DNA from: Paulinella micropora
Taxonomy: Eukaryota; Cercozoa; Imbricatea; Euglyphida
Length of the DNA stretch: 20,228 nt
NCBI GenBank assembly: GCA_009731375.1
Contig: BJOX01000070.1
Coordinates: forward strand, 202,780-223,007
Direction: 5' to 3'
Below the pieces are notes generated by a model that was not told the DNA's origin, made no database searches, and saw nothing but the letters and a program-made list of their open reading frames with translations. Below are positions 1 to 9,759 of this stretch, piece after piece (position 1 is the stretch's first letter; each line of letters opens with the position of its first letter). The translations under genes were made by a program, and so were the position numbers.

Positions 1-49
1 ATAGATAGATAGATAGATAGATAGACAGATAGGTAGGTAGATATATAGA

Positions 50-85
<36 letters not shown>

Positions 86-100
86 TAGATAGATAGATAT

Positions 101-149
<49 letters not shown>

Positions 150-195
150 AAGATAGATAGACAGATAGGTAGGCAGATAGACAGACAGATAGATA

Positions 196-247
<52 letters not shown>

Positions 248-248
248 G
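1..248. repeat. (GATA)n microsatellite, interrupted
   Basis: Near-continuous GATA/TAGA array with scattered GACA and GGTA variant units. It opens the window and may extend leftwards. It carries stop codons in all frames, so no coding potential. Confidence 0.97.
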
Positions 249-497
249 AGTAGATATTTTCCTGTCAGTGATGGATGTCCATCATGTGTATGTCTGTTTG
301 TGTGTGTGCGTTTGTCCTGTAGAGGGCTCTACTCGCCTTAGGAAAGGTGAAAGACCTCCTCCCNNNNNNNNNNGTTTTCATTTCTGAATAAAAAAAAAAA
401 CACGCACGCACACACACACACACACACACACACTGCGCCACTCTCCCCTCGCTGCGAACACTCTCGGCAATGGTGGTAGGTTATACTCTCAAACATT
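249..497. other. Short unique stretch with a 10-N gap
   Basis: Low-copy sequence, then a 10-base gap at 364-373, a poly-A run at about 390-400 and a (CA)n tract at 401-434. No gene seen. Confidence 0.8.
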
Positions 498-508
498 GTG
501 CTATTTAT

Positions 509-584
509 ATCGGACATTGTGCTTTTTGATCTTACCATTGTGATATTGATATCAGACATTGTGCTTTTTGATCTTACAATTGTG
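509..584 (+). repeat. 42-bp tandem repeat, two copies
   Basis: A segment containing GACATTGTGCTTTTTGATC occurs at about 509-542 and again at 551-584 with two or three mismatches. A weaker partial copy precedes it at about 490-508. Open frames through it are chance. Confidence 0.85.
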
Positions 585-627
585 CTAACTACTGTCAGCT
601 ATTGCACTATTACTCTCAGCCCTTGTA

Positions 628-700
628 CTACTACTACTACTACTATTACTGCTACTATTACTACTACTATTAGTACTACTACTATTACTACTACTACTAC
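628..700. repeat. (ACT)n trinucleotide array
   Basis: Imperfect ACT/ATT trinucleotide repeat giving poly-Thr or poly-Tyr-like frames. Not a gene. Confidence 0.9.
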
Positions 701-757
701 TCACTCTGACCCTCTATTGCCATTGTCTGCCTGCCGGCGCACGCTTCTTTTTGCCCC
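700..757 (+). repeat. Dispersed repeat fragment, copy 1, abutting a gap
   Basis: CTCACTCTGACCCTCTATTG followed by a segment with GTCTGCCTGCCGGCGCACG runs into a 100-N gap at 758-857. A near-identical copy at 2791-2843 also ends in a gap. The flank after the first gap (858-883, CTGCCGG..GGCACGCTTCTTTT) carries a third partial copy. Assembly breaks inside this repeat, so it is probably high-copy. Confidence 0.8.
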
Positions 758-857
758 NNNNNNNNNNNNNNNNNNNNNNNNNNNNNNNNNNNNNNNNNNN
801 NNNNNNNNNNNNNNNNNNNNNNNNNNNNNNNNNNNNNNNNNNNNNNNNNNNNNNNNN
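758..857. other. Assembly gap, 100 N
   Basis: Run of N. Its round length suggests a gap of unknown size. Confidence 0.99.
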
Positions 858-895
858 CTCCCTGCCGGCCCGGCACGCTTCTTTTGGCCAAACTA

Positions 896-1070
896 AGGAC
901 AAGTGAAAAATTTCGGCCACCTCAAATTTGGGCAAAAAAAAAAACGTATCTTGCGGTGAAAAGATAGGGAAGAATTCCGGCCACCCAAAGTTTTGTGCAA
1001 AAAACAACGTATTCTGCGGTGAAAAAATCACTGGCCGAAATATTTCCTGGCAAAATGTTTCACTTGTCCT
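896..1070. mobile_element. MITE-like non-autonomous element with terminal inverted repeats
   Basis: The left end AGGACAAGTGAAA followed by ATTTCGGCCA (896-919) is matched in inverted orientation at 1032-1070, where the same two blocks are separated by an extra 16 bp or so. Between them lie two diverged direct copies of a 60-64-bp unit (about 912-974 and 975-1035), each with CGGCCACC(C/T)AAA, GGGCAAA or GTGCAAA, and CTTGCGGTGAAAA or CTGCGGTGAAAA. No transposase ORF and no clear target-site duplication. Seen: inverted and direct repeats. Inferred: mobility. Confidence 0.6.
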
Positions 1071-1139
1071 GATTGCCTTTTTGTTACGTTCCGGACAGGT
1101 AATCCGGGCGGGCCGCGCGGGTCTGCCCCAGACCTGGTG

Positions 1140-1144
<5 letters not shown>

Positions 1145-1181
<37 letters not shown>
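1145..1181. repeat. (CT)n microsatellite
   Basis: Perfect CT dinucleotide tract. Unique GC-rich sequence (1085-1140) precedes it. Confidence 0.97.
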
Positions 1182-1187
<6 letters not shown>

Positions 1188-1197
1188 TTGTGCACAT

Positions 1198-1564
1198 GTA
1201 TATATGTATGTATGTATGTATGTAAATGTATGTAAATGTATGTTTGTATGTATGTATGTATGTAACCAACGTGCAATCATTTGCAATAAATATATGCATA
1301 TATATATACATATATATATATATATAATGTGAGTGAAAATAAACAAGTACCACAACACAAACAAACAAACAAAGAAACAACAAGATGCAAACGAATAAAC
1401 TGAACACAGATCGTACCGTATGTGTGTATGTATGTATGTATGTATGATATGTATGTATGATATGTATGTATGATATGTATGTATGATATGTATGTATGAT
1501 ATGTATGTATGTATGTAAGGTAGGTAGGTAGGTAGGTAGGCAGGTAGGTAGGTAGGTAGGTAGG

Positions 1565-1634
<70 letters not shown>
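1198..1634. repeat. Composite TATG / TA / AACA / TGATATG / GTAG / GATA array
   Basis: Successive blocks: (TATG)n at about 1202-1263, (TA)n at about 1298-1326, (AACA)n near 1355-1380, a 12-bp-period TATGTATGTATGA-type array at about 1421-1507, (GTAG)n at about 1515-1566 and (GATA)n at about 1566-1634. Neighbouring motifs differ by single substitutions, as expected for stepwise motif change. Confidence 0.93.
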
Positions 1635-1635
<1 letters not shown>

Positions 1636-1663
1636 ATTGGATTACATAGGCGGCCACCCCACG

Positions 1664-1760
1664 TATCAACACACACACACACATACATACATACATACAT
1701 ACAACCCACCTATCTACCTGTCTACCTACCTATCTGTCTACCTACCTACCTATCTATGTC
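1664..1760. repeat. (CA)n/(CATA)n then CTAC/TATC tracts
   Basis: Short CA and CATA arrays followed by CTAC/TATC variants, ending in GC-rich AAGCGGGCCGGGGGG at the edge of a large gap. Confidence 0.9.
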
Positions 1761-1777
1761 TCAAGCGGGCCGGGGGG

Positions 1778-2326
1778 NNNNNNNNNNNNNNNNNNNNNNN
1801 NNNNNNNNNNNNNNNNNNNNNNNNNNNNNNNNNNNNNNNNNNNNNNNNNNNNNNNNNNNNNNNNNNNNNNNNNNNNNNNNNNNNNNNNNNNNNNNNNNNN
1901 NNNNNNNNNNNNNNNNNNNNNNNNNNNNNNNNNNNNNNNNNNNNNNNNNNNNNNNNNNNNNNNNNNNNNNNNNNNNNNNNNNNNNNNNNNNNNNNNNNNN
2001 NNNNNNNNNNNNNNNNNNNNNNNNNNNNNNNNNNNNNNNNNNNNNNNNNNNNNNNNNNNNNNNNNNNNNNNNNNNNNNNNNNNNNNNNNNNNNNNNNNNN
2101 NNNNNNNNNNNNNNNNNNNNNNNNNNNNNNNNNNNNNNNNNNNNNNNNNNNNNNNNNNNNNNNNNNNNNNNNNNNNNNNNNNNNNNNNNNNNNNNNNNNN
2201 NNNNNNNNNNNNNNNNNNNNNNNNNNNNNNNNNNNNNNNNNNNNNNNNNNNNNNNNNNNNNNNNNNNNNNNNNNNNNNNNNNNNNNNNNNNNNNNNNNNN
2301 NNNNNNNNNNNNNNNNNNNNNNNNNN
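1778..2326. other. Assembly gap, 549 N
   Basis: Run of N flanked by a G-rich edge on the left and low-copy sequence (2327-2451) on the right. Open frames across it are artefacts. Confidence 0.99.
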
Positions 2327-2451
2327 GCCTGTATCAGTCCCTTCCGTGCAAACATCACGGCTTAGCTGGGCATCGGGTTAATACTTTACCCACAGACTTC
2401 CTTGGTTGACGAAATCAGAAGCTCCTTTTTTCTGACATTAGTCGATATCTC

Positions 2452-2487
<36 letters not shown>

Positions 2488-2515
2488 CAGACGGGTATGG
2501 GGGGCATTCCTCCAC

Positions 2516-2583
<68 letters not shown>

Positions 2584-2699
2584 TCTATCTATCTATCTAT
2601 CTATCTATCTGTCTATCCATCCATCCATCCATCTATCTATCTATCTATCTATCTATTTATCTATCTACCTACCTACCTACCTACCTACCTACCTACCTC

Positions 2700-2733
<34 letters not shown>

Positions 2734-2971
2734 CGGACGGGTATAGGGGGCATCCCTCCGGATTTACCAAGTGGAATACACACACACACACTCACTCTGA
2801 CCCTCTATTGATATTGTCTGCCTGCCGGCGCACGCTTCTTTATNNNNNNNNNNTCTATCTATCTATCTATCTATCTATATCTATCTATCTACCTACCTAC
2901 CTACCTACCTATCTACCGACCTATCTACCCACCTATCTATCTATCTATCTATCTACTTATCTATCTATCTT

Positions 2972-3006
<35 letters not shown>

Positions 3007-3107
3007 CAGACGGGTATGGGGGGACTTCCTCCGGATTTTCTTACAGAGATTAGAAACGCTAAGGTCTATCTATCTATCTATCTATGTATATATCTATCCA
3101 TCTATCC

Positions 3108-3157
<50 letters not shown>

Positions 3158-3163
3158 AAATCG
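2452..3163 (+). repeat. TATC/CTAC arrays with a recurrent spacer (E)
   Basis: Long TATC tracts with CTAC and CATC variant blocks are punctuated by three copies of a spacer beginning CTC(A/G)GACGGGTAT and continuing GGGGG..TTCCTCC or CCCTCC GGATTT (2486-2514, 2732-2766, 3005-3040). The third continues into GATTAGAAACGCTAAGGTC (3048-3066). A copy of the 700-757 dispersed repeat lies at 2791-2843 beside a 10-N gap (2844-2853). This looks like a composite repeat, not a gene. Confidence 0.88.
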
Positions 3164-3169
3164 ACACAG

Positions 3170-3248
3170 ATTGATTGATTGATTGATGGATGGATGGATG
3201 GATGGGATGGGATGGATGCATTGGATTGATTGGTTTGATTGGATTCAT

Positions 3249-3307
<59 letters not shown>

Positions 3308-3331
3308 TTGATTTGTTTATTTATTTGTTTG
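3170..3331. repeat. GATT / GATG / TTTA tetranucleotide arrays
   Basis: Short (GATT)n and (GATG)n blocks, then a long (ATTT)n array at about 3247-3310. Confidence 0.95.
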
Positions 3332-3370
3332 TTTTTCGAGCTACATTAGGAACGCGAGGTCGAGACATGC
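3332..3370 (+). repeat. Fragment related to part B of the composite repeat
   Basis: ACATTAGGAACGCGAGGTC resembles GATTAGAAACGCTAAGGTC at 3048-3066 and, more distantly, the spacer ending ATATCAAAAATGCAAGGGTC in the CTT field. Probable relic of the same dispersed element. Confidence 0.5.
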
Positions 3371-3393
3371 CTCTCTATCTATCTATCTATCAG

Positions 3394-3441
<48 letters not shown>

Positions 3442-3461
3442 CCTATCTACCTACCTACCTA

Positions 3462-3502
<41 letters not shown>

Positions 3503-3555
3503 CCTACCTACCTACCTATCTACCTACCTACCTACCTGTCTACCTACCTATCTAC

Positions 3556-3634
<79 letters not shown>

Positions 3635-3793
3635 CCTACCTACCTTCCTACCTACCTTACCTACCTACCTGCCTACCTACCTACCTATCTACCTACCTAC
3701 CTACCTACCTACCTACCTACCTAACTACCTACCTACCTACCTACCTACCTACCTATCTTCTATCTATCTATCTATCTATCTATCCATCTATCC

Positions 3794-3826
<33 letters not shown>

Positions 3827-3970
3827 CCTACCTACCTACCTACCTGTCTACCTGTCTATCTCTCTATCTCTTTATCTCTCTATTTCTCTATCTACCTACC
3901 CACCTACCAACCTACTTACCTACCCACGTACCTATCTATCTGTTATCTATATCTATCTTACCTACCTTTC

Positions 3971-4022
<52 letters not shown>

Positions 4023-4052
4023 ACATATCTACATATCTATCTATCTGTTATC
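3371..4052. repeat. TATC/CTAC tetranucleotide field
   Basis: About 680 bp alternating between (TATC)n and (CTAC)n, with minor CTGT, CTTT and CTCT variants. No unique insertions apart from a short degenerate zone at about 3850-3960. Confidence 0.96.
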
Positions 4053-4093
4053 TATTCAGTTGAGAGTCACGCCCTCCGCGACCCCCGAAAGGG

Positions 4094-4094
<1 letters not shown>

Positions 4095-4131
<37 letters not shown>

Positions 4132-4211
4132 TCTCCCTCCCTCCCTCTCTTTATATCTCCATCTCTCCATCTCTCCACATCTCTCTCTCTCTCTATCTCT
4201 CTATCTCTCCA

Positions 4212-4284
<73 letters not shown>

Positions 4285-4285
4285 C
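4095..4285. repeat. (CT)n-rich tract ending in (TA)n
   Basis: CT dinucleotide tract with TCTCCA/TATC interruptions, then (TA)12 or so at 4261-4284. A short unique piece (4056-4094) with GCGACCCCCGAAAGGG precedes it. Confidence 0.94.
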
Positions 4286-4321
4286 CGCCGTTATGTTTGC
4301 CTTGTGTGTCCATGTTTTGTT

Positions 4322-4359
4322 TACATCCATCTATCTATCTATCTATCCATCTATCCATC

Positions 4360-4390
<31 letters not shown>

Positions 4391-4500
4391 CCATCTATCT
4401 ATTCATCTACGTATCTACCTATCTACCTACCTACCTACCTACCTACCTACCTATCCATCTATCTACCTATCCATCTATCTATCTATCTATCTATCTATCT

Positions 4501-4550
<50 letters not shown>
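4322..4550. repeat. TATC/CATC/CTAC field
   Basis: Continuation of the TATC field with CATC and CTAC variants. Confidence 0.96.
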
Positions 4551-4772
4551 CCTGGAGACGGTCTCTGCCACTGGCAACTCAGCCTAGGGTTCAGATCTAA
4601 CTATCTCCTACAATGACGATTTTGTGTCCGCCGTTAATCGCGCGCAGCGCAAGGGCTAAACAGGCAACCAACTCCTGACCATGGCTGATGAAGTCGGGGC
4701 GTGATGCAAAGGGTTGATGAAGTCGGGGTTGTAGAAGGTAACTCACAACGAGCGTGAACTCCTGAAACCTCG
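4551..4772. other. Low-copy stretch before a gap
   Basis: About 220 bp of non-simple sequence. It begins with the small palindrome GAGACGGTCTC and contains TGATGAAGTCGGGG twice (about 4685-4698 and 4714-4727). No open frame of note. Probably part of an unidentified interspersed repeat. Confidence 0.6.
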
Positions 4773-5083
4773 NNNNNNNNNNNNNNNNNNNNNNNNNNNN
4801 NNNNNNNNNNNNNNNNNNNNNNNNNNNNNNNNNNNNNNNNNNNNNNNNNNNNNNNNNNNNNNNNNNNNNNNNNNNNNNNNNNNNNNNNNNNNNNNNNNNN
4901 NNNNNNNNNNNNNNNNNNNNNNNNNNNNNNNNNNNNNNNNNNNNNNNNNNNNNNNNNNNNNNNNNNNNNNNNNNNNNNNNNNNNNNNNNNNNNNNNNNNN
5001 NNNNNNNNNNNNNNNNNNNNNNNNNNNNNNNNNNNNNNNNNNNNNNNNNNNNNNNNNNNNNNNNNNNNNNNNNNNNNNNNNNN
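4773..5083. other. Assembly gap, 311 N
   Basis: Run of N ending directly in a (GT)n tract. Confidence 0.99.
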
Positions 5084-5121
<38 letters not shown>

Positions 5122-5150
5122 GTGTGTGTGTGTGCGTGTGTGTGTGTGTT
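5084..5150. repeat. (GT)n dinucleotide tract
   Basis: GT repeat with a few GC interruptions. A candidate Z-DNA-forming tract by composition. Confidence 0.96.
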
Positions 5151-5175
5151 TGTCTAGTCTTTTTCCAGCTCTATG

Positions 5176-5201
5176 TTGGATGAAATCCGACAGAAAAGGG
5201 T

Positions 5202-5236
<35 letters not shown>

Positions 5237-5317
5237 ATCCATCTATCTTTCTATCTTTTTTTTTTTTTTTTTTTTTTCACCTTAATTTTGGGACGAAATC
5301 CGACCAACAAGTGTCCA

Positions 5318-5365
<48 letters not shown>
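5176..5365 (+). repeat. Duplicated spacer plus (GA)n, two units
   Basis: GATGAAATCCGACAGAAAAG with a following (GA)n (about 5178-5234) is repeated as GACGAAATCCGACCAACAAG with (GA)n (about 5292-5362). A 21-bp or so poly-T run (about 5257-5277) lies between. Another case of a short spacer recurring beside the same microsatellite. Confidence 0.8.
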
Positions 5366-5374
<9 letters not shown>

Positions 5375-5397
5375 GACCGACAGAGAAAACCTATTTA

Positions 5398-5455
<58 letters not shown>

Positions 5456-5486
5456 GTCTGTCTATCTATCTATCTATCTCTATCTA

Positions 5487-5519
<33 letters not shown>
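5398..5519. repeat. TATC then CT array
   Basis: (TATC)n with CTGT variants, passing into (CT)n. Confidence 0.95.
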
Positions 5520-5520
<1 letters not shown>

Positions 5521-5559
5521 CAATTCTATGTGCAGCTGCGCAAAGTAGCTTCTGACGGT

Positions 5560-5611
<52 letters not shown>

Positions 5612-5688
5612 CCTACCTACCTACCTATCTTTCTATCTATCTATCTATCCAATTCTATGTGTAGCTGCGTAAGGTAGCTTCTGACGGT

Positions 5689-5724
<36 letters not shown>

Positions 5725-5798
5725 CCTACCTACCTACCTATCTCTCTATCTATCTCCAATTCTAGTGTAGCTGCGTAAAGTAGCTTCTGACGGTTTTT

Positions 5799-5871
<73 letters not shown>

Positions 5872-5995
5872 GTATCTATGTATGTATGTATGTATGTATC
5901 TATCTATCTATCTACCTACCTATCTCTCTACCTACCTATCTCTCTATCTATCTATCCAATTCTATGTGTAGCTGCGCAAAGTAGCTTCTGACGGT

Positions 5996-6043
<48 letters not shown>

Positions 6044-6121
6044 CCTACCTACCTACCTACCTATCTCTCTATCTATCTATCCAATTCTAGTGTAGCTGCG
6101 TAAAGTAGCTTCTGGCGGTTC

Positions 6122-6183
<62 letters not shown>

Positions 6184-6252
6184 CCTACCTACCTATCTCT
6201 CTATCTATCTATCCAATTCTATGTGTAACTGCGCAAAGTAGCTTCTGACGGT

Positions 6253-6312
<60 letters not shown>

Positions 6313-6396
6313 CCTACCTACCTACCTACCTACCTACCTATATATATATCTATCCAAGTCTATGTGTAGCTGCGTAAGGTAGCTTCTGACGGTTCC

Positions 6397-6456
<60 letters not shown>

Positions 6457-6494
6457 ATTCTATGTCTAGTTGCGTAAAGTGGCTTCTGACGGTT
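5520..6494 (+). repeat. Higher-order composite array: spacer A + TATC/CTAC, eight units
   Basis: A spacer of about 40 bp, starting CCAATTCTA(TG)TGTAG and ending with TAGCTTCTGACGGTT, occurs at 5520-5560, 5649-5689, 5756-5795, 5956-5996, 6081-6120, 6213-6253, 6354-6395 and 6454-6494. Between copies lie (TATC)n, (CTAC)n and short CTCT tracts in that order. Unit length varies from about 100 to 200 bp, almost entirely in microsatellite length. Copies 7 and 8 retain extra 3' sequence (CCATCA). Satellite-like; not coding. Confidence 0.93.
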
Positions 6495-7550
6495 CCATCA
6501 CTCCTAAAGTGACTGCTCCTCAAAACATACTAGCAGACATCAAAAATGCAAAGGTCTTCTACTTCTTCTCCTTCTCCTCCTCCTCCTCCTCCTCCTCCTC
6601 CTTCTTCTTCTTCTTCTTCTTCTTCTTCTTCTTCTTCTCATCACTCCTAGAGTGACTCAAAACATATTAGCAGATATCAAAATGCAAGGGTCTTCTCCTT
6701 CTCCTTCTTCTTCTTCTTCTTCTTCTTCTTCTTCTTCTTCTTCTTCTTCTCCTCCTCCTCCTCCTCCTTCTTCTTCTTCTTCTTCTTCTTCTTCTTCTTC
6801 TTCTTCTTCTTCTTCTTCTTCTTCTTCTTGAGTGACTGCTTCTCAAAACATACTAGCAGATATCAAAAATACAAGGGTCTTCTCCTTCCTCTCCTTCTTC
6901 TTCTCCTTCTTCTTCTTCTTCTTCTTCTTCTTCTTCTTCTTCTTCTTCTCCTCCTCCTCCTCCTCCTCCTCCTCCTTCTTCTTCTTCTTCTTCTTCTTCT
7001 TCTTCTTCTTCTTCTTCTTCTTCTTCTTCTTGAGTGACTGCTCCTCAAAACATACTAGCAGATATCAAAAATGCAAGGGTCTTCTCCTTCTTCTTCTCCT
7101 TCTTCTTCTTCTTCTTCTTCTTCTTCTTCTTCTTCTTCTCCTCCTCCTCCTCCTCCTCCTTCCTCTCCTTCTTGTTCTTCTTCTTGTTCTTCTTCTTGTT
7201 CCTCTTCTCCTTCTTCTCCTTCTTCTTGTTGTTCTTCTTCTTCTTGAGTGACTGCTCCTCAAAGCATACTAGCAGATATCAAAAATGCACGTGTCTTCTT
7301 CTTCTCCTTCTTCTTCTTCTTTTCCTTCTTCTTCTTGTTCCTCTCCTTCTCCCTTTTTTTTTCTTCTTTTTCTTCTTTTTCTTCTTCTTCTTCTTCTTCT
7401 TCTTCTTCTTCTTCTTCTTCTTCTTCTTCTTCTTCTTCTTCTGCTTCTTCTTCTTCTTCTCCTCCTCTTCCTCCTCCTCCTCCTTCTTCTTCTTCTTCTT
7501 CTTCTTCTTCTTCTCAAAACATACTAGCAGATATCAAAAATGCACGGGTC
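6495..7550 (+). repeat. Higher-order composite array: spacer B + CTT/CTC, six units
   Basis: A spacer of about 50 bp, with GAGTGACTGCTCCTCAAAAC, ATACTAGCAGATATC and AAAAATGCAAGGGTC, occurs at about 6499-6556, 6641-6692, 6829-6879, 7031-7081, 7245-7295 and 7513-7550 (last copy truncated). Between copies the order is (CTT)n, (CTC)n, (CTT)n, giving a unit of about 140-270 bp. Copy 1 is fused directly to the last copy of spacer A, so A and B look like adjacent parts of one ancestral element. Confidence 0.92.
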
Positions 7551-7828
7551 TTCTTCTTCTCCTTCTTCTTGTTCTTCTCCTTCTCCTCCTTCTCGTTCTC
7601 CTTCTTCTTCTTCTTCTTCTTCTTCTTCTTCTTCTTCTTCTTCTTCTTCTTCTTCTTCTTCTTCTCCTCCTCCTCCTTCTTCTTCTTCTCCTTCTTTTTC
7701 TTCTTCTTCTTCTTCTTCTTCTTCTTCTTCTTCTTCTTCTTCTCCTTCTTCTTCTTCTTCTTCTTCTTCTTCTTCTTCTTCTTCTTCTTCTTCTTCTTCT
7801 TCTTCTCCTCCTCCTCCTCCTCCTTCTC

Positions 7829-7859
<31 letters not shown>

Positions 7860-8050
7860 TTATTCTTATTCTTATTCTTGTTCTCCTCCTCCTCCTCCTT
7901 CTTCTTCTTCTTCTTCTTCTTCTGCTGCTGCTGCTGTGCTGCTCCTTCTTCTTCTTCTCCTCCATCTTCTTCTTCTTCTCCTCCTCCTCCTCCTCCTCCT
8001 CCTCCTGCTGCTTCTTCTTCTTCTTCTTCTTCTTCTTCTTCTTCTTCTTC
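7551..8050. repeat. CTT/CTC homopyrimidine tract with GCT patches
   Basis: About 500 bp of CTT with CTC blocks, some TTA units near 7855-7880 and GCT repeats near 7921-7935 and 8006-8012. With 6555-7550 it forms about 1.5 kb of near-pure homopyrimidine on the + strand. Long poly-Leu/Phe/Ser (or Arg/Glu/Lys) frames are artefacts of the trinucleotide repeat. Confidence 0.95.
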
Positions 8051-8083
8051 TATATACACATACACATACACATACGCATACGC

Positions 8084-8114
<31 letters not shown>

Positions 8115-8553
8115 TACGCATACTCATACTCGTACTCATACTCATACTCATACACAAACGAATACAGATACACATACATACATACACATACATACATACT
8201 ACATACATACATACATACATACATGTGTATAGTTACGCAAGATTGCAGAACGCAACGCATAAAACAACATACATACATACGTACGTGCGTACGTACATAC
8301 ATACAATCATACATACATACATACATACGTACGTACGTACATACATAACATACATACATAACATACATACATAACATAGATACATAACATACATACATAA
8401 CATACATACATAACATACATACATAACTTACATACATACATAACATACATATACATACATACATACATACATACATACATGCATACATAGTTACGCAACA
8501 TAACAGAACGCAACGCATCGACATACGCATACGCATAACACATACACAGACAC

Positions 8554-8594
<41 letters not shown>

Positions 8595-8799
8595 TACACG
8601 TACACGTACACGTACACGTACACGTACACATACACATACACATACACATACACATACACGTACACGTACACGTACACGTACACATACACATACACGTACA
8701 CGTACACGTACACATACACATACACACATACATATACACGTACACATACACATACACTTATATATATTTACGCAAGATAATAGAACGCAACGCACCGAC

Positions 8800-8830
<31 letters not shown>

Positions 8831-8891
8831 TATACATATATATAGTTACGCAAGATAACGGATCGCAACGCACCGACATACACATACACAT

Positions 8892-8924
<33 letters not shown>

Positions 8925-9085
8925 TACACATACACATACACATACACATACACGTACACATACACGTACACGTGCACGTACACATACACGTACACACACA
9001 CGTACACATACACACACACGTACACATACACATACACACACACATACACATACACATACACGTACACGTACACGTACACGTACAC

Positions 9086-9122
<37 letters not shown>

Positions 9123-9143
9123 TACACACACATATATACATAT

Positions 9144-9212
<69 letters not shown>
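8051..9212 (+). repeat. CATA/CACATA/CACGTA array with spacer C
   Basis: ACATACAC-type dinucleotide/hexanucleotide repeats and (CATA)n tracts are punctuated by a spacer of about 31-35 bp with AGTTACGCAAGAT..(C/A)AGAACGCAACGCA(T/CCGAC) at about 8230-8260, 8488-8522, 8765-8798 and 8843-8877, with a fifth copy just beyond (9211-9240). Copies differ by a few substitutions. Confidence 0.92.
9130..9212. repeat. (TA)n tract, cruciform-prone
   Basis: About 80 bp of TA dinucleotides with a few AAT interruptions. Self-complementary, so a candidate cruciform or DNA-unwinding site. Confidence 0.93.
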
Positions 9213-9216
<4 letters not shown>

Positions 9217-9262
9217 CGCAAGATTGCAGAACGCAACGCAGCAAGCGCTGCGCCTAGTAAGG
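9211..9262 (+). repeat. Spacer C copy 5 plus unique tail
   Basis: Same spacer as at 8230, followed by GCAAGCGCTGCGCCTAGTAAGG before the TATG array begins. This may preserve more of the parent element than the other copies. Confidence 0.75.
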
Positions 9263-9655
9263 TATGTATGTATGTATGTATGTATGTATGTATGTATGTA
9301 TGTATGTATGTATATCATGTAAAGTAATATAATCTAATGTAATGTGATGTAATGTAATGTTGCACGTATGTATGTATGTAATGTAATCTAATGTAATGTA
9401 ATGTAATGTAATGCAGTGCAATGTCATGTCATGTCATGTCATGTCATGAAATGAAATGAAATGAAATGTAATACCATGATATGCCATACCGTGCCATGCC
9501 ATGCAATGCGATACGATGCAATTCAATGCAATGCCATGTAATGCAATGTAATGTATGTATGTATGTATGCATGCATGCATTCATGCATGCATGTATATGT
9601 GTATGTATGTATGTATGTATGCATGTATGTATGTATGTATGTATGTATGTATGTA
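9263..9655. repeat. TATG array and drifting ATG-containing pentamers
   Basis: (TATG)n at 9263-9311, then about 240 bp of pentamers (AATGT, CATGT, GAAAT, CATGC variants, about 9318-9555), then (TATG)/(CATG) again to 9655. Almost every pentamer keeps ATG. Confidence 0.9.
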
Positions 9656-9660
9656 TTTAA

Positions 9661-9711
9661 TCTTCCCTAGGCTTGATTGATGCGCTAGCAAACTTCTCAT
9701 CTATCTATCTG

Positions 9712-9759
<48 letters not shown>

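Noticed and set aside
7034-8374. 446-codon open frame of poly-Phe/Ser/Leu followed by His/Ile/Tyr repeats
   Set aside because: It is a pure translation of CTT/CTC and CATA arrays; frames are open because the trinucleotide unit has no stop. Other frames and the reverse strand are equally open.
7514-8725. 403-codon minus-strand frame (Val/Tyr repeats then Glu/Lys)
   Set aside because: Same simple-sequence artefact read on the other strand; no non-repeat protein segment of any length.
8230-9240. CRISPR-like array (regular spacers between repeats)
   Set aside because: Here the conserved pieces are separated by microsatellite of very unequal length, and the genome is eukaryotic. No cas genes.
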